A DNA stretch of 64,000 nucleotides from assembly GCA_031382085.1 (NCBI GenBank), contig JANMYM010000019.1:62001-126000 (forward strand), read 5' to 3'. This document shows, in pieces, positions 23,585-31,703 of the stretch. The notes under the pieces are model-generated. The model worked only from the letters and a program-made list of their open reading frames with translations, had not been told where the DNA came from and ran no database searches. Source of the stretch: UBA964 sp031382085 (GTDB taxonomy: Bacteria > Pseudomonadota > Gammaproteobacteria > Steroidobacterales > Steroidobacteraceae). A program made the position numbers and the translations under genes. Position 1 is the first letter of the stretch; the number at the start of each line of letters is the position of its first letter.

Positions 23585-26244
23585 GAATAAATGGGACTGG
23601 CCTTGTCTGCGTCGATGCCGAAGTCCACCATCGCGCGTGTCACAGTTGCGACGTCGATCTGGCCTTCGTCTGCCAGCGCGCGCAGCGCCGCCAACGCGAT
23701 GAACTGACGGTCAACCTCGAAGTGGCGCCGCAATGCCGCGCGCGCATCTGAGCGGCCGAACCCGTCGGTGCCCAAAGTAACGAACGATCCCGGCACCCAT
23801 TTGCGAATCAGATCCGGTAGCGCGCGGACATAGTCGGTTGCGGCAATGTACGGGCCTGGCCGGTCCCTGAGTAATTGCGCGACATAAGGCGTACGCGGCA
23901 TTTCGCCCGGATGCAGGAGGTTCCAGCGCTCGCAATCCAGCGCATCGCGGCGCAGCTCCGCAAAGCTCGGGGTCGAAAACACGTCCGCCGGCACTCCGTA
24001 GTTCTTCTCCAGCAGGTCCGCGGCCGCGATGCATTCGCGCAGGATGGTGCCGGAACCTAACAGCGTGACGCGCACCTTGCCGCGGCCACCGATCGAGTAC
24101 AAATACATGCCGCGCAAGATGCCGGACTCGACGCCGGGCGGCATCGCCGGCATGGCGTAGTTTTCGTTCATCAGCGCGACGTAATAGAAAATTTTCTCGC
24201 CCTGGGCGTACATGCGCTGCATGCCATCCCGTACGATCACCGCGAGTTCATAGGCGAAAGTCGGATCGTAGACGCGGCAATTAGGCACCATCATCGCCAG
24301 AATCTGGCTGTGACCGTCCTGATGCTGCAGCCCCTCGCCCGCCAGCGTGGTCCGGCCGGCCGTGGCGCCTAACAAAAACCCCTTGGCCTGCAAATCGCCC
24401 GCCGCCCAGATGAAATCGCCGACGCGCTGGAATCCAAACATCGAATAGAAAATATAGAACGGCATCATGTGGATGCCGTGATTGGCATACGCTGTGCCCG
24501 CCGCCATCCACGAACACAATGCACCGGCTTCGTTGATGCCCTCCTCCAGCATCTGGCCTTTCTTGTCTTCGCGATAGGACATCAGCTGGTCCGCGTCCTG
24601 CGGCGTGTACAGCTGGCCGATCGAGGAATAAATACCGATCTGCCGAAACAGGCCTTCCATGCCAAATGTGCGCGCTTCATCGGGCACGATGGGCACGACA
24701 TGCTTGCCGACTGTCTTGTCCTTGAGCAGCGTGGTGAGCATGCGGACGAATGCCATGGTCGTGGAAATTTCCCGGCCATCGCTGCCGTCGAGCAGCGACT
24801 TGAACGCTTCGAGTGGCGGTATGGTCAGCGGCGGGGCCGCGTCGCGGCGCACCGGCAGAGACCCGCCCAACGCGGCGCGATGCTCGCGCAGATAGATCAT
24901 TTCCGGCGCGTCATCGGCGGGCTTCTTGAAAGGCAGGCGCGAGATTTCCTCGTCCGTGACCGGGATGTTGAACCGGTCGCGGATCGCCTTGAGGTCGTCA
25001 TCCGAGAGTTTTTTCTGCTGGTGAGTCACCATCTGGCCTTCGCCGGCCTTGCCCATGCCGAAGCCCTTGACGGTCTTGGCAAGAATGACGGTTGGCTGGC
25101 CCTGGGCCAGAGTCGCGGCGGTATAGGCAGCAAACACCTTGAGCGGATCGTGCCCACCGCGATTCAGGCGCCAGATCTCCTCATCGGACATGTTAGCAAC
25201 CATCGCCTTGAGCTCTGCGAACTTGCCGAAAAAGTTTTCACGCGTATAGGCGCCGCCCTTGGCCTTGAAATTCTGGTACTCGCCGTCGACACACTCTTCC
25301 ATCACGCGGCGCAGCAGCCCGTGGTTATCCTTGGCTAACAAGGGATCCCAGCGCGAACCCCACACAACCTTGACCACGTTCCAGCCAGCGCCGAGAAAGG
25401 CCGCCTCCAGCTCCTGAATGATCTTGCCATTGCCGCGCACCGGACCATCGAGCCGCTGCAGATTGCAGTTGATGACGAACACCAGGTTATCGAGCTTCTC
25501 GCGCACCGGCATGGTCAGCGCGCCCATCGATTCGGGCTCATCCATTTCGCCGTCGCCGAGGAACATCCAGATCTTGCGATCGCTCGCGGGCACCATGCCG
25601 CGATGCTCCATGTAGCGCTGGAAACGCGCCTGAAAAATCGCCTGCATCGGACCCAGTCCCATCGACACCGTCGGGAACTGCCAGAAGTCCGGCATCAGCC
25701 AGGGATGCGGATATGACGACAAACCATGCCCGGAAACTTCCTGGCGGAAATGCCGCAACTGGTCTTCCGTTAGGCGGCCTTCAAGGTAGGCGCGCGCGTA
25801 AATGCCGGGGGATGCGTGACCCTGCACAAAAATCATGTCGCCCGGATGCTGAGCGGATGGTGCACGCCAGAAGTGATTGAACCCCACTTCATACAAAGTC
25901 GCGGCGGACGCATAGGTTGCGATGTGGCCGCCATATTCCGAGGAAATACGGTTGGCATGCACGACCATCGCCATGGCGTTCCAGCGCAGATAGGCCTCGA
26001 TGCGCCGTTCGTATTCGCGATTGCCTGGATAGTCGGGCTGCTGGCCGGTCGAGATCGTGTTGACGTAGGCGGTGTTGGGTCGAAATGGCAGGTAGGCGCC
26101 GGAGCGCCGGGAATGATCGATGAGCTTTTCCAGCAGGAAATGCGCCCGGTCCGGGCCATGCGTTTTCAGCACGGAATCGATCGACTCAAGCCATTCCAGC
26201 GTTTCCGCGGGATCCAGATCCAGTGGTTTGTCGGTGTCTGCCAT
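23581..26244 (-). CDS. aceE: Pyruvate dehydrogenase E1 component (homodimeric type)
   Basis: Thiamine-diphosphate enzyme that decarboxylates pyruvate and acetylates the lipoyl group of E2. 887 aa from the ATG at 26244, the same size as E. coli AceE (887 aa). Upstream in-frame codons to 26310 were rejected as they run into the divergent gene. Signatures: GHASPGIYARAYLEGRL, the ThDP motif GDGEMDEPES, NCNLQRLDGPVRGNGKIIQE, VKGFGMGKAGEGQ and SWMAAGTAYANHG. First gene of the PDH operon. It is divergent from an M17 aminopeptidase with 44 bases between. No PdhR-type regulator is in the window. Confidence 0.97.
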   Translation of the reverse strand: MADTDKPLDLDPAETLEWLESIDSVLKTHGPDRAHFLLEKLIDHSRRSGAYLPFRPNTAYVNTISTGQQPDYPGNREYERRIEAYLRWNAMAMVVHANRISSEYGGHIATYASAATLYEVGFNHFWRAPSAQHPGDMIFVQGHASPGIYARAYLEGRLTEDQLRHFRQEVSGHGLSSYPHPWLMPDFWQFPTVSMGLGPMQAIFQARFQRYMEHRGMVPASDRKIWMFLGDGEMDEPESMGALTMPVREKLDNLVFVINCNLQRLDGPVRGNGKIIQELEAAFLGAGWNVVKVVWGSRWDPLLAKDNHGLLRRVMEECVDGEYQNFKAKGGAYTRENFFGKFAELKAMVANMSDEEIWRLNRGGHDPLKVFAAYTAATLAQGQPTVILAKTVKGFGMGKAGEGQMVTHQQKKLSDDDLKAIRDRFNIPVTDEEISRLPFKKPADDAPEMIYLREHRAALGGSLPVRRDAAPPLTIPPLEAFKSLLDGSDGREISTTMAFVRMLTTLLKDKTVGKHVVPIVPDEARTFGMEGLFRQIGIYSSIGQLYTPQDADQLMSYREDKKGQMLEEGINEAGALCSWMAAGTAYANHGIHMMPFYIFYSMFGFQRVGDFIWAAGDLQAKGFLLGATAGRTTLAGEGLQHQDGHSQILAMMVPNCRVYDPTFAYELAVIVRDGMQRMYAQGEKIFYYVALMNENYAMPAMPPGVESGILRGMYLYSIGGRGKVRVTLLGSGTILRECIAAADLLEKNYGVPADVFSTPSFAELRRDALDCERWNLLHPGEMPRTPYVAQLLRDRPGPYIAATDYVRALPDLIRKWVPGSFVTLGTDGFGRSDARAALRRHFEVDRQFIALAALRALADEGQIDVATVTRAMVDFGIDADKASPIYS

Positions 26245-26288
26245 GCAGGGGCGCAATGGTAAGCGCTCAGGCTGCGCTGTGCTAGCAT

Positions 26289-27785
26289 TTGCGCGCCTTG
26301 CTGCCCCCATCTTCCAGCGTGAAATTGACGCGCGTCCCGGCTCCCGATCGCAATGCCGATTTGGGGACCTATGACGCGGTACTCTGCCTGTTGCGCGACG
26401 CGCCGCAAGCGGCAGCCCTGGCGCGATTGCCGTACGCGGCGAGCCTGAAACAACTGCTCAGCAGGACGGCGGCCAGGCCCGGCGAGGCGGTCAGCGTGCA
26501 CCTGCCTAACAAAAGTCAGACGCTGGCGGTGGTCGCGGTCGCAAAAAAAGCGGCCAGTGTATTCGAGCAGCACCTGTTGGCGGGTCGCGCGGTCAGGGAG
26601 ATCGTGAAGTCGAAACCACGCCGTGTGCTGGTGTGGGGTTCGCCCAGCGAGGGCGCATTGCTCGCGCTGCTGTCGCAGTCGTTCGAGCTGCCGCGCTTTC
26701 AGAGCGCGAAAGATTCGGCAGCGAAGCCCAGAGTCCTGGCGCGCATTGACGTCGTCGACGATGGCAGCGCCGATCTCCGGCAGCTCGGCATCGAAGCACG
26801 CGCACAGAACCTTGCGCGCTGGCTGACCGCCCTGCCACCTAACAAACTGGACACGGCCGGCTACCGCCGCAGTATTGCGCAGCTGGCGCGCCGCCATGGC
26901 CTGCGCTTTCGCTGGCATGACGAAGCCAAACTGCGGCGTCTTGGCGCCGGCGCTTTCCTGGCAGTGGCGGCCGGCAACTCCCGGCGCGACGCCGCCGGCA
27001 TTGCGCAGCTGAGTTACCGGCCGCGCGGCCGCGCCAGCGCCAGGCCCGCGCTCGCGCTGGTCGGCAAGGGAATCCTGTTCGATACCGGCGGCACCAACCT
27101 CAAACCGCATCGCTCCATGCTCGACATGCATATCGATATGGCCGGCAGCGCCGTGGCGCTGGCGACGCTGGTTGCGTTAGCCGAAGCGCGCGCACCGGTG
27201 GCGATCGATGCCTGGCTTGCCATCACCGAGAACCGGATCGGGCCCACAGCCTACATCCCGCAGCAGATCGTCACCGCCGCCAACGGCACCACGATCCAGG
27301 TGATACACACCGATGCCGAAGGCCGTATGGCGCTGGCGGACACGCTCGCCATCGCGAGTCGCAGCGGCGCTCCAGTGCTCATCGATTTCGCGACTCTGAC
27401 CGGCGCCGCGGTCCATGCGCTCACCGAGCGCATGAGCGCGCTGCTGTGCAACGATGCCGCGCTCAGCCAGCAATTGCTAACAGCGGGCACGGAGAGCGGC
27501 GAGCGCCTGGTGGCTTTTCCGATGGACGAAGATTTCGACAGCGACCTTGAGAGCAAGGTTGCGGACATCATGCAGTGCACGGTCGAAGGCAAGGGCGATC
27601 ACATGCTTGCGGCGCGGTTCCTGCAGCGCTTCGTTCCGCAGGGCCGCGCCTGGGCGCACATCGATCTGGCGGCGGCGCAGCGCAGCGGCGGACTGGGCCT
27701 CGTTGCCAGTGACATCACCGGATTTGGCGTGCGCCTGACACTGCGCTGGTTCGCTGCGCGCTACCCGCGACGGCGCGCGCAATGA
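26289..27785 (+). CDS. Leucyl aminopeptidase family protein (M17)
   Basis: About 498 aa if translation starts at TTG 26289. TTG 26298 and GTG 26319 are other in-frame starts, and no ATG exists, so the start is uncertain. Di-metal site residues of M17 are visible: VGKGILFDTGG (Lys and Asp), NLKPHRSM (catalytic Lys), MHIDMAGSA (Asp), and HTDAEGRM (Asp, Glu and catalytic Arg). The usual NTDAEGR and KxDMxGAA wordings are altered (His for Asn, His for Lys), so this is a divergent branch, not classical PepA. It overlaps pyrC by 4 bases (ATGA). Confidence 0.88.
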   Translation: MRALLPPSSSVKLTRVPAPDRNADLGTYDAVLCLLRDAPQAAALARLPYAASLKQLLSRTAARPGEAVSVHLPNKSQTLAVVAVAKKAASVFEQHLLAGRAVREIVKSKPRRVLVWGSPSEGALLALLSQSFELPRFQSAKDSAAKPRVLARIDVVDDGSADLRQLGIEARAQNLARWLTALPPNKLDTAGYRRSIAQLARRHGLRFRWHDEAKLRRLGAGAFLAVAAGNSRRDAAGIAQLSYRPRGRASARPALALVGKGILFDTGGTNLKPHRSMLDMHIDMAGSAVALATLVALAEARAPVAIDAWLAITENRIGPTAYIPQQIVTAANGTTIQVIHTDAEGRMALADTLAIASRSGAPVLIDFATLTGAAVHALTERMSALLCNDAALSQQLLTAGTESGERLVAFPMDEDFDSDLESKVADIMQCTVEGKGDHMLAARFLQRFVPQGRAWAHIDLAAAQRSGGLGLVASDITGFGVRLTLRWFAARYPRRRAQ

Positions 27786-28831
27786 CGTCGTTGCTGCGCA
27801 TACGCCAGCCTGACGACTGGCACCTGCATTTGCGCGACGGCGCCGCGCTGCGCGCGGTACTGCCGCACACCGCACGCTGTTTTGCGCGCGCGATCGTGAT
27901 GCCCAATCTGCAGCCACCGGTCACAACCACCGCAGACGCAGTCGCGTACCGCGAACGCATCCTGGCCGCACTGCCCGCCGGCCTGCGCTTTGAGCCGCTG
28001 ATGACTCTTTACCTGACCGACCACACCTCGCCCGATGAAGTCGAACGCGCGCAGGGCAGTGGCATCGTGCATGGCTTCAAGCTCTACCCGTCGGGCGCGA
28101 CCACGCATTCCGAGGCTGGCGTCACCGACATCGCACGGGTAGAGCCTGTCCTCGAGCGCATGGCTGCCTGTGGCATGGTGCTGCAGGTGCATGGCGAGGT
28201 GACCCCGCACGAGGTCGATATTTTTGACCGCGAAACGCGTTTCATCGACGAGGTCCTGCGGCCGCTGGTCCGGCGCCTGCCGGCGCTGCGCATCGTGCTC
28301 GAGCACATCACGACCGCAGCCGCGGTTGAGTTCGTGAACAGCGCACGCGGCGGTGTTGCCGCGACCATTACGCCGCAACACCTGCTGCACAATCGCAATG
28401 CGATGTTAGCCGGTGGCATCCGGCCGCACTTTTATTGCCTGCCCATCCTGAAGACGGAAGCCGATCGGCAGGCCCTGCTGGCCGCGGCAACCAGCGGCAA
28501 CCCGCGTTATTTTCTCGGCACCGACAGCGCTCCGCATGCGCGCAACACCAAGGAAAACGCCTGCGGCTGCGCCGGCATGTTTTCGGCACACGCGGCCATT
28601 GAACTGTATGCCGAGGCATTCGAACTCGCCGGCCGGCTCGACCGGCTGCAGGGTTTCGCCAGCGAATTTGGCGCGGATTTCTATCGGCTGCCGCGTAATG
28701 AGCGACAGATCGAACTGAGGAAAGAGAGCTGGACTGTGCCTGCAGAACTCGCATTTGCCGACGATGTTGTCGTGCCCATGCGCGCCGGCGAACCCGTGCA
28801 CTGGCGCCTGTCGCAACCGGCGGTGGCCTGA
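27782..28831 (+). CDS. pyrC: Dihydroorotase (class II)
   Basis: Third step of pyrimidine synthesis: carbamoyl aspartate to dihydroorotate. 349 aa, as E. coli PyrC (348 aa). Zinc ligands and catalytic residues are visible: DDWHLHLRDG (His-x-His), HGFKLYPSGATT with the carboxylated Lys, QVHGEV and VLEHITT (His ligands), and GTDSAPH with the catalytic Asp. Start and stop overlap both neighbours, so it lies in a three-gene operon with an aminopeptidase and RNase T. Confidence 0.97.
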   Translation: MTSLLRIRQPDDWHLHLRDGAALRAVLPHTARCFARAIVMPNLQPPVTTTADAVAYRERILAALPAGLRFEPLMTLYLTDHTSPDEVERAQGSGIVHGFKLYPSGATTHSEAGVTDIARVEPVLERMAACGMVLQVHGEVTPHEVDIFDRETRFIDEVLRPLVRRLPALRIVLEHITTAAAVEFVNSARGGVAATITPQHLLHNRNAMLAGGIRPHFYCLPILKTEADRQALLAAATSGNPRYFLGTDSAPHARNTKENACGCAGMFSAHAAIELYAEAFELAGRLDRLQGFASEFGADFYRLPRNERQIELRKESWTVPAELAFADDVVVPMRAGEPVHWRLSQPAVA

Positions 28832-29538
28832 TGAATGGCGCGCGGAATACACCCGCCATGTCCATGGCGCGACGCTTTCGCGGTTTTCTGCCCGTCGTCG
28901 TCGACGTCGAGACGGGTGGCTTCAACTCCACGACCGACGCCCTGCTGGAAATCGCTGCGGTGCTGGTCGAGATCGACGGCAAAGGCCTGTTGCGGCGCGG
29001 CGAATCCTGGTCTTTCCATGTCAAGCCTTTCGCCGGATCTAACATCGAAGCCGCCGCGCTCGCCGTCAATGGTATCGATCCCTACCACCCGCTGCGCCCC
29101 GCCATCGATGAGCGCGAGGCGCTGACACGCGTATTTACCGAAGTGCGCCAGGTGATGAAAGCCGTGTTCTGCAAGCGCGCCATCCTGGTCGGCCACAACG
29201 CCGCCTTCGATCTCGGCTTTGTGAATGCCGCGCTGGCCCGCACGGGCATCAAGCGCAGCCCGTTCCACCCCTTCTCCTGCTTCGACACCGCCACCCTGGC
29301 CGGCGCCGCGCTGGGTCAGACGGTGCTGGCCAAGGCAGCGCGTGTCGCGGGCATGGACTGGGAGTCGGAATCGGCGCACTCCGCGCGTTACGACGCCGAA
29401 CGCACCGCAGACCTATTCTGCATTATCTGCAACGCCTGCCATCCGCAGTTTCTGGTGGCTGATGCGCGCGCCCAGGCGTTGGGATTCATCGACGTGGACC
29501 CGCCGGTGCTGCCAACGGACAACGACGCAGGCATCTGA
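28831..29538 (+). CDS. rnt: Ribonuclease T
   Basis: A DEDDh 3'-5' exoribonuclease that trims tRNA and other stable RNA 3' ends. 235 aa; the ATG overlaps the pyrC stop by one base. Two later in-frame Met codons (MSMARRF) could also serve. Exo motifs: VVVDVETGGF (Asp, Glu), VGHNAAFDLGFV (Asp), and HSARYDAERTADLF (His, Asp). The RNase T-specific GIKRSPFHPFSCFDTATL is present. The pyrC-rnt-grxD neighbourhood is typical for gammaproteobacteria. Confidence 0.96.
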   Translation: MNGARNTPAMSMARRFRGFLPVVVDVETGGFNSTTDALLEIAAVLVEIDGKGLLRRGESWSFHVKPFAGSNIEAAALAVNGIDPYHPLRPAIDEREALTRVFTEVRQVMKAVFCKRAILVGHNAAFDLGFVNAALARTGIKRSPFHPFSCFDTATLAGAALGQTVLAKAARVAGMDWESESAHSARYDAERTADLFCIICNACHPQFLVADARAQALGFIDVDPPVLPTDNDAGI

Positions 29539-29548
29539 CGCCGCGCAA

Positions 29549-29872
29549 TCAGCTCGCGGTAGGCGCGGTCTGTGCTAACAGCGATTTGAGTTCGCCGCTC
29601 TTGTACATCTCGATGACGATGTCGCAGCCGCCGACCAGCTCGCCATTCACATAGAGCTGCGGAAAGGTCGGCCAGTTGGCATAGCGCTTGAGCGCATCGC
29701 GCAATTCCGGATCTTCGAAAATATTGACCGCACTGAACTTGCTGTCGCAAGCGCGCAGTGCGGCAACGGTCTGCGCGGAGAAGCCGCACTGCGGAAAATC
29801 CGGCGTGCCCTTCATGAACAGGACTACGGGCGCGGAGCTCAGGTGAGTCTTGATTCGGTCGAGTACATCCAT
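29549..29872 (-). CDS. grxD: Monothiol glutaredoxin (Grx4 type)
   Basis: 107 aa from the ATG at 29872. A long in-frame upstream extension crosses the DUF1289 gene and was rejected. It has the monothiol active site CGFS in FPQCGFSAQTV (~28-38), preceded by VVLFMKGTPDFP, and the glutathione-binding WPTFPQLYVNGELVGGCDI. The family binds a GSH-ligated 2Fe-2S cluster and takes part in Fe-S delivery with BolA proteins. It converges on rnt with a 10-base gap. Confidence 0.95.
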   Translation of the reverse strand: MDVLDRIKTHLSSAPVVLFMKGTPDFPQCGFSAQTVAALRACDSKFSAVNIFEDPELRDALKRYANWPTFPQLYVNGELVGGCDIVIEMYKSGELKSLLAQTAPTAS

Positions 29873-29894
29873 TGCACAATCCTTTGTTAAAATC

Positions 29895-30134
29895 TTAACG
29901 TACCAGCGGCAGTTTGCCGTTGCGCTGCGCCAGGCGGCTCTCGAGCCGCTCCATGACCTGCCACTGATCATCCGCCGCCATGACCGCCCAACGGGATATT
30001 TCGTCCAGGCTGCGCAGGCAACCGGAACAAAACCCGTCCGCCGCGATGGCGCAAACACTGATGCAGGGCGATACCGGTCGCCCCTGCGGCCCCAGGCGAC
30101 GAACGGCGGCGGATGGGGCGGACGGTGGGTTCAT
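29895..30134 (-). CDS. DUF1289 domain small protein
   Basis: 79 aa from the ATG at 30134 (TTG 30143 is an alternative). It has the DUF1289 cysteine pattern: SPCISVCAIAADGFCSGCLR followed by SLDEISRWAVM, i.e. four Cys in C-x3-C-x7-C-x2-C arrangement, likely binding a metal or Fe-S cluster. The function is unknown. It lies 22 bases upstream of grxD on the same strand and is probably cotranscribed with it; the pairing with an Fe-S glutaredoxin is suggestive. Confidence 0.85.
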   Translation of the reverse strand: MNPPSAPSAAVRRLGPQGRPVSPCISVCAIAADGFCSGCLRSLDEISRWAVMAADDQWQVMERLESRLAQRNGKLPLVR

Positions 30135-30237
30135 GGTTGGCAACGTTGAATTATGGGGGCCTTGCGCCTATTCTTCAATGCGACTGGCCCGGCGCTCTTT
30201 GCCGGCGCCAACGCAACAATAATCGGGGAAGCCACTC

Positions 30238-30846
30238 ATGAAACTGCTGGAAAATCATCGTTATGCTCTGATTACGGGCATCGTATTGGCGATCATTCTG
30301 GCCATCCTGCTGGATGGCGGTTTTAGCTTTAGCAACAACGGCATGGCGCGCTGGACGCATACCGTGGCCGGCATTTTCTGGATAGGTCTGCTGTATTACT
30401 TCAATACCGCGCAGATTCCGGCGCTCGCGGATGCGGCGGCTGACAAGGGCGGACCCGGCGGCGCCGGCATCACCAAGTACGTCGCGCCGCGCGCGCTGTT
30501 CTGGTTCCGCTGGGCCGCGGTGGTGACCTGGCTCGCAGGCGCCTGGCTCCTCGAAGCGCGCTTCATGCAGGTCTTCTCGTTTGGCGCCAGCAACGGCCTG
30601 GTGGGCGATACCTACACCACGGTGATGGGTGTCGGCGCCTGGCTGGGAACCATCATGCTGTTCAATGTCTGGGTCTTCATCTGGCCGAACCAGAAAAAGG
30701 TGTTAGGCATCACCCCGGCGACCGATGCGGAAAAGGCGACCGCGCGCCGCACCGCGATGCTGGTGTCGCGCACCAATTTCGCGCTGTCGATTCCAATGTT
30801 GATGTGCATGAGCGCTGCGGGCCACCAAGGTATCCTGCCACTTTGA
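30238..30846 (+). CDS. PuuD/urate-hydroxylase-like integral membrane protein
   Basis: 202 aa with four hydrophobic segments: ~10-27, ~36-55 (WTHTVAGIFWIGLLYYFN), ~85-105 and ~125-147. The conserved IWPNQKKVLG follows the last. The sequence resembles the membrane domain of PuuD-type urate hydroxylases. It lacks the C-terminal cytochrome c domain of full PuuD and has no purine-catabolism neighbours, so urate oxidation is doubtful. The ATG has GGGGAAG 6-12 bases upstream. nadC follows, with its start overlapping the stop. Confidence 0.75.
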   Translation: MKLLENHRYALITGIVLAIILAILLDGGFSFSNNGMARWTHTVAGIFWIGLLYYFNTAQIPALADAAADKGGPGGAGITKYVAPRALFWFRWAAVVTWLAGAWLLEARFMQVFSFGASNGLVGDTYTTVMGVGAWLGTIMLFNVWVFIWPNQKKVLGITPATDAEKATARRTAMLVSRTNFALSIPMLMCMSAAGHQGILPL

Positions 30847-31703
30847 TCGATGCACAGCTGTCGGCCAGCGTCGCGAGCGACGTCGCCCGCGCGCTGGCCG
30901 AGGACATCGGCAGCGGCGATGTCACTGCGAACCTGGTACCGCCCGATCAATGGGCCGAGGGCCAGGTCATCTGCCGCGAAGCCGCCGTCCTCTGTGGCCG
31001 CGCCTGGTTCGACGAAGTTTTCCACCAGCTTGAACCCCGCGTCACTGTTAGCTGGCGGCACCAGGACGGCGCCCGGATAGAGGCTGGCACCACGCTCTGC
31101 GACATCGCCGGACCCGCGCGCGCCATTCTGAGCGGCGAGCGCAGTGCGCTCAATTTTCTGCAGACGTTGTCGGGCACTGCCACCGACACGCGCCGCTACG
31201 CCGATGCTGTCAAAGGCACGGGCTGCAAGATCCTCGATACGCGCAAGACCCTGCCCGGCCTGCGCCTGGCGCAGAAATATGCCGTGCGCTGCGGCGGCGC
31301 CGACAATCATCGCCTCGGACTCTATGACATGGTGCTGATCAAGGAAAACCACATCGTCGCCGCGGGCTCCATTGAAGCCGCCATCGGCAGTGCACGCCGA
31401 TCCGCGCCCGACATCAGAGTGGAAGTCGAAGTCGAATCCGTGGCGGAATTCGCGCGCGCACTGGCTGCGCAACCCGATGTCATCATGCTGGATGAACTAA
31501 CCGATGCGGATATGCGCGCATGCGTACACCTGAATGCAGCTGCCGCAGAGCCCGCGAAGCTCGAGGCATCCGGTAGCGTCAGCCTTGAACGGGTCGCGGC
31601 GATCGCTGCAACCGGTGTCGATTTTATTTCGGTCGGCGGCATCACCAAGCACGTGCGTGCGGTGGATCTGTCGATGCGACTGAAATTTGCGCGCGCCGCC
31701 TAA
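30843..31703 (+). CDS. nadC: Nicotinate-nucleotide pyrophosphorylase (quinolinate phosphoribosyltransferase)
   Basis: NadC makes nicotinate mononucleotide from quinolinate and PRPP in NAD synthesis. About 286 aa from TTG 30843; GTG 30804 would overlap the previous gene further. Motifs: ALAEDIGSGDVTANLVP, LDTRKTLPGLRLAQKYAVRC, GGADNHRLGLYDMVLIKENH, VEVEVESV and VDFISVGGITKHV. It ends with a 4-base convergent overlap with the GGDEF/EAL gene (nadC stop at 31703, the other stop at 31700). Confidence 0.95.
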   Translation: MIDAQLSASVASDVARALAEDIGSGDVTANLVPPDQWAEGQVICREAAVLCGRAWFDEVFHQLEPRVTVSWRHQDGARIEAGTTLCDIAGPARAILSGERSALNFLQTLSGTATDTRRYADAVKGTGCKILDTRKTLPGLRLAQKYAVRCGGADNHRLGLYDMVLIKENHIVAAGSIEAAIGSARRSAPDIRVEVEVESVAEFARALAAQPDVIMLDELTDADMRACVHLNAAAAEPAKLEASGSVSLERVAAIAATGVDFISVGGITKHVRAVDLSMRLKFARAA

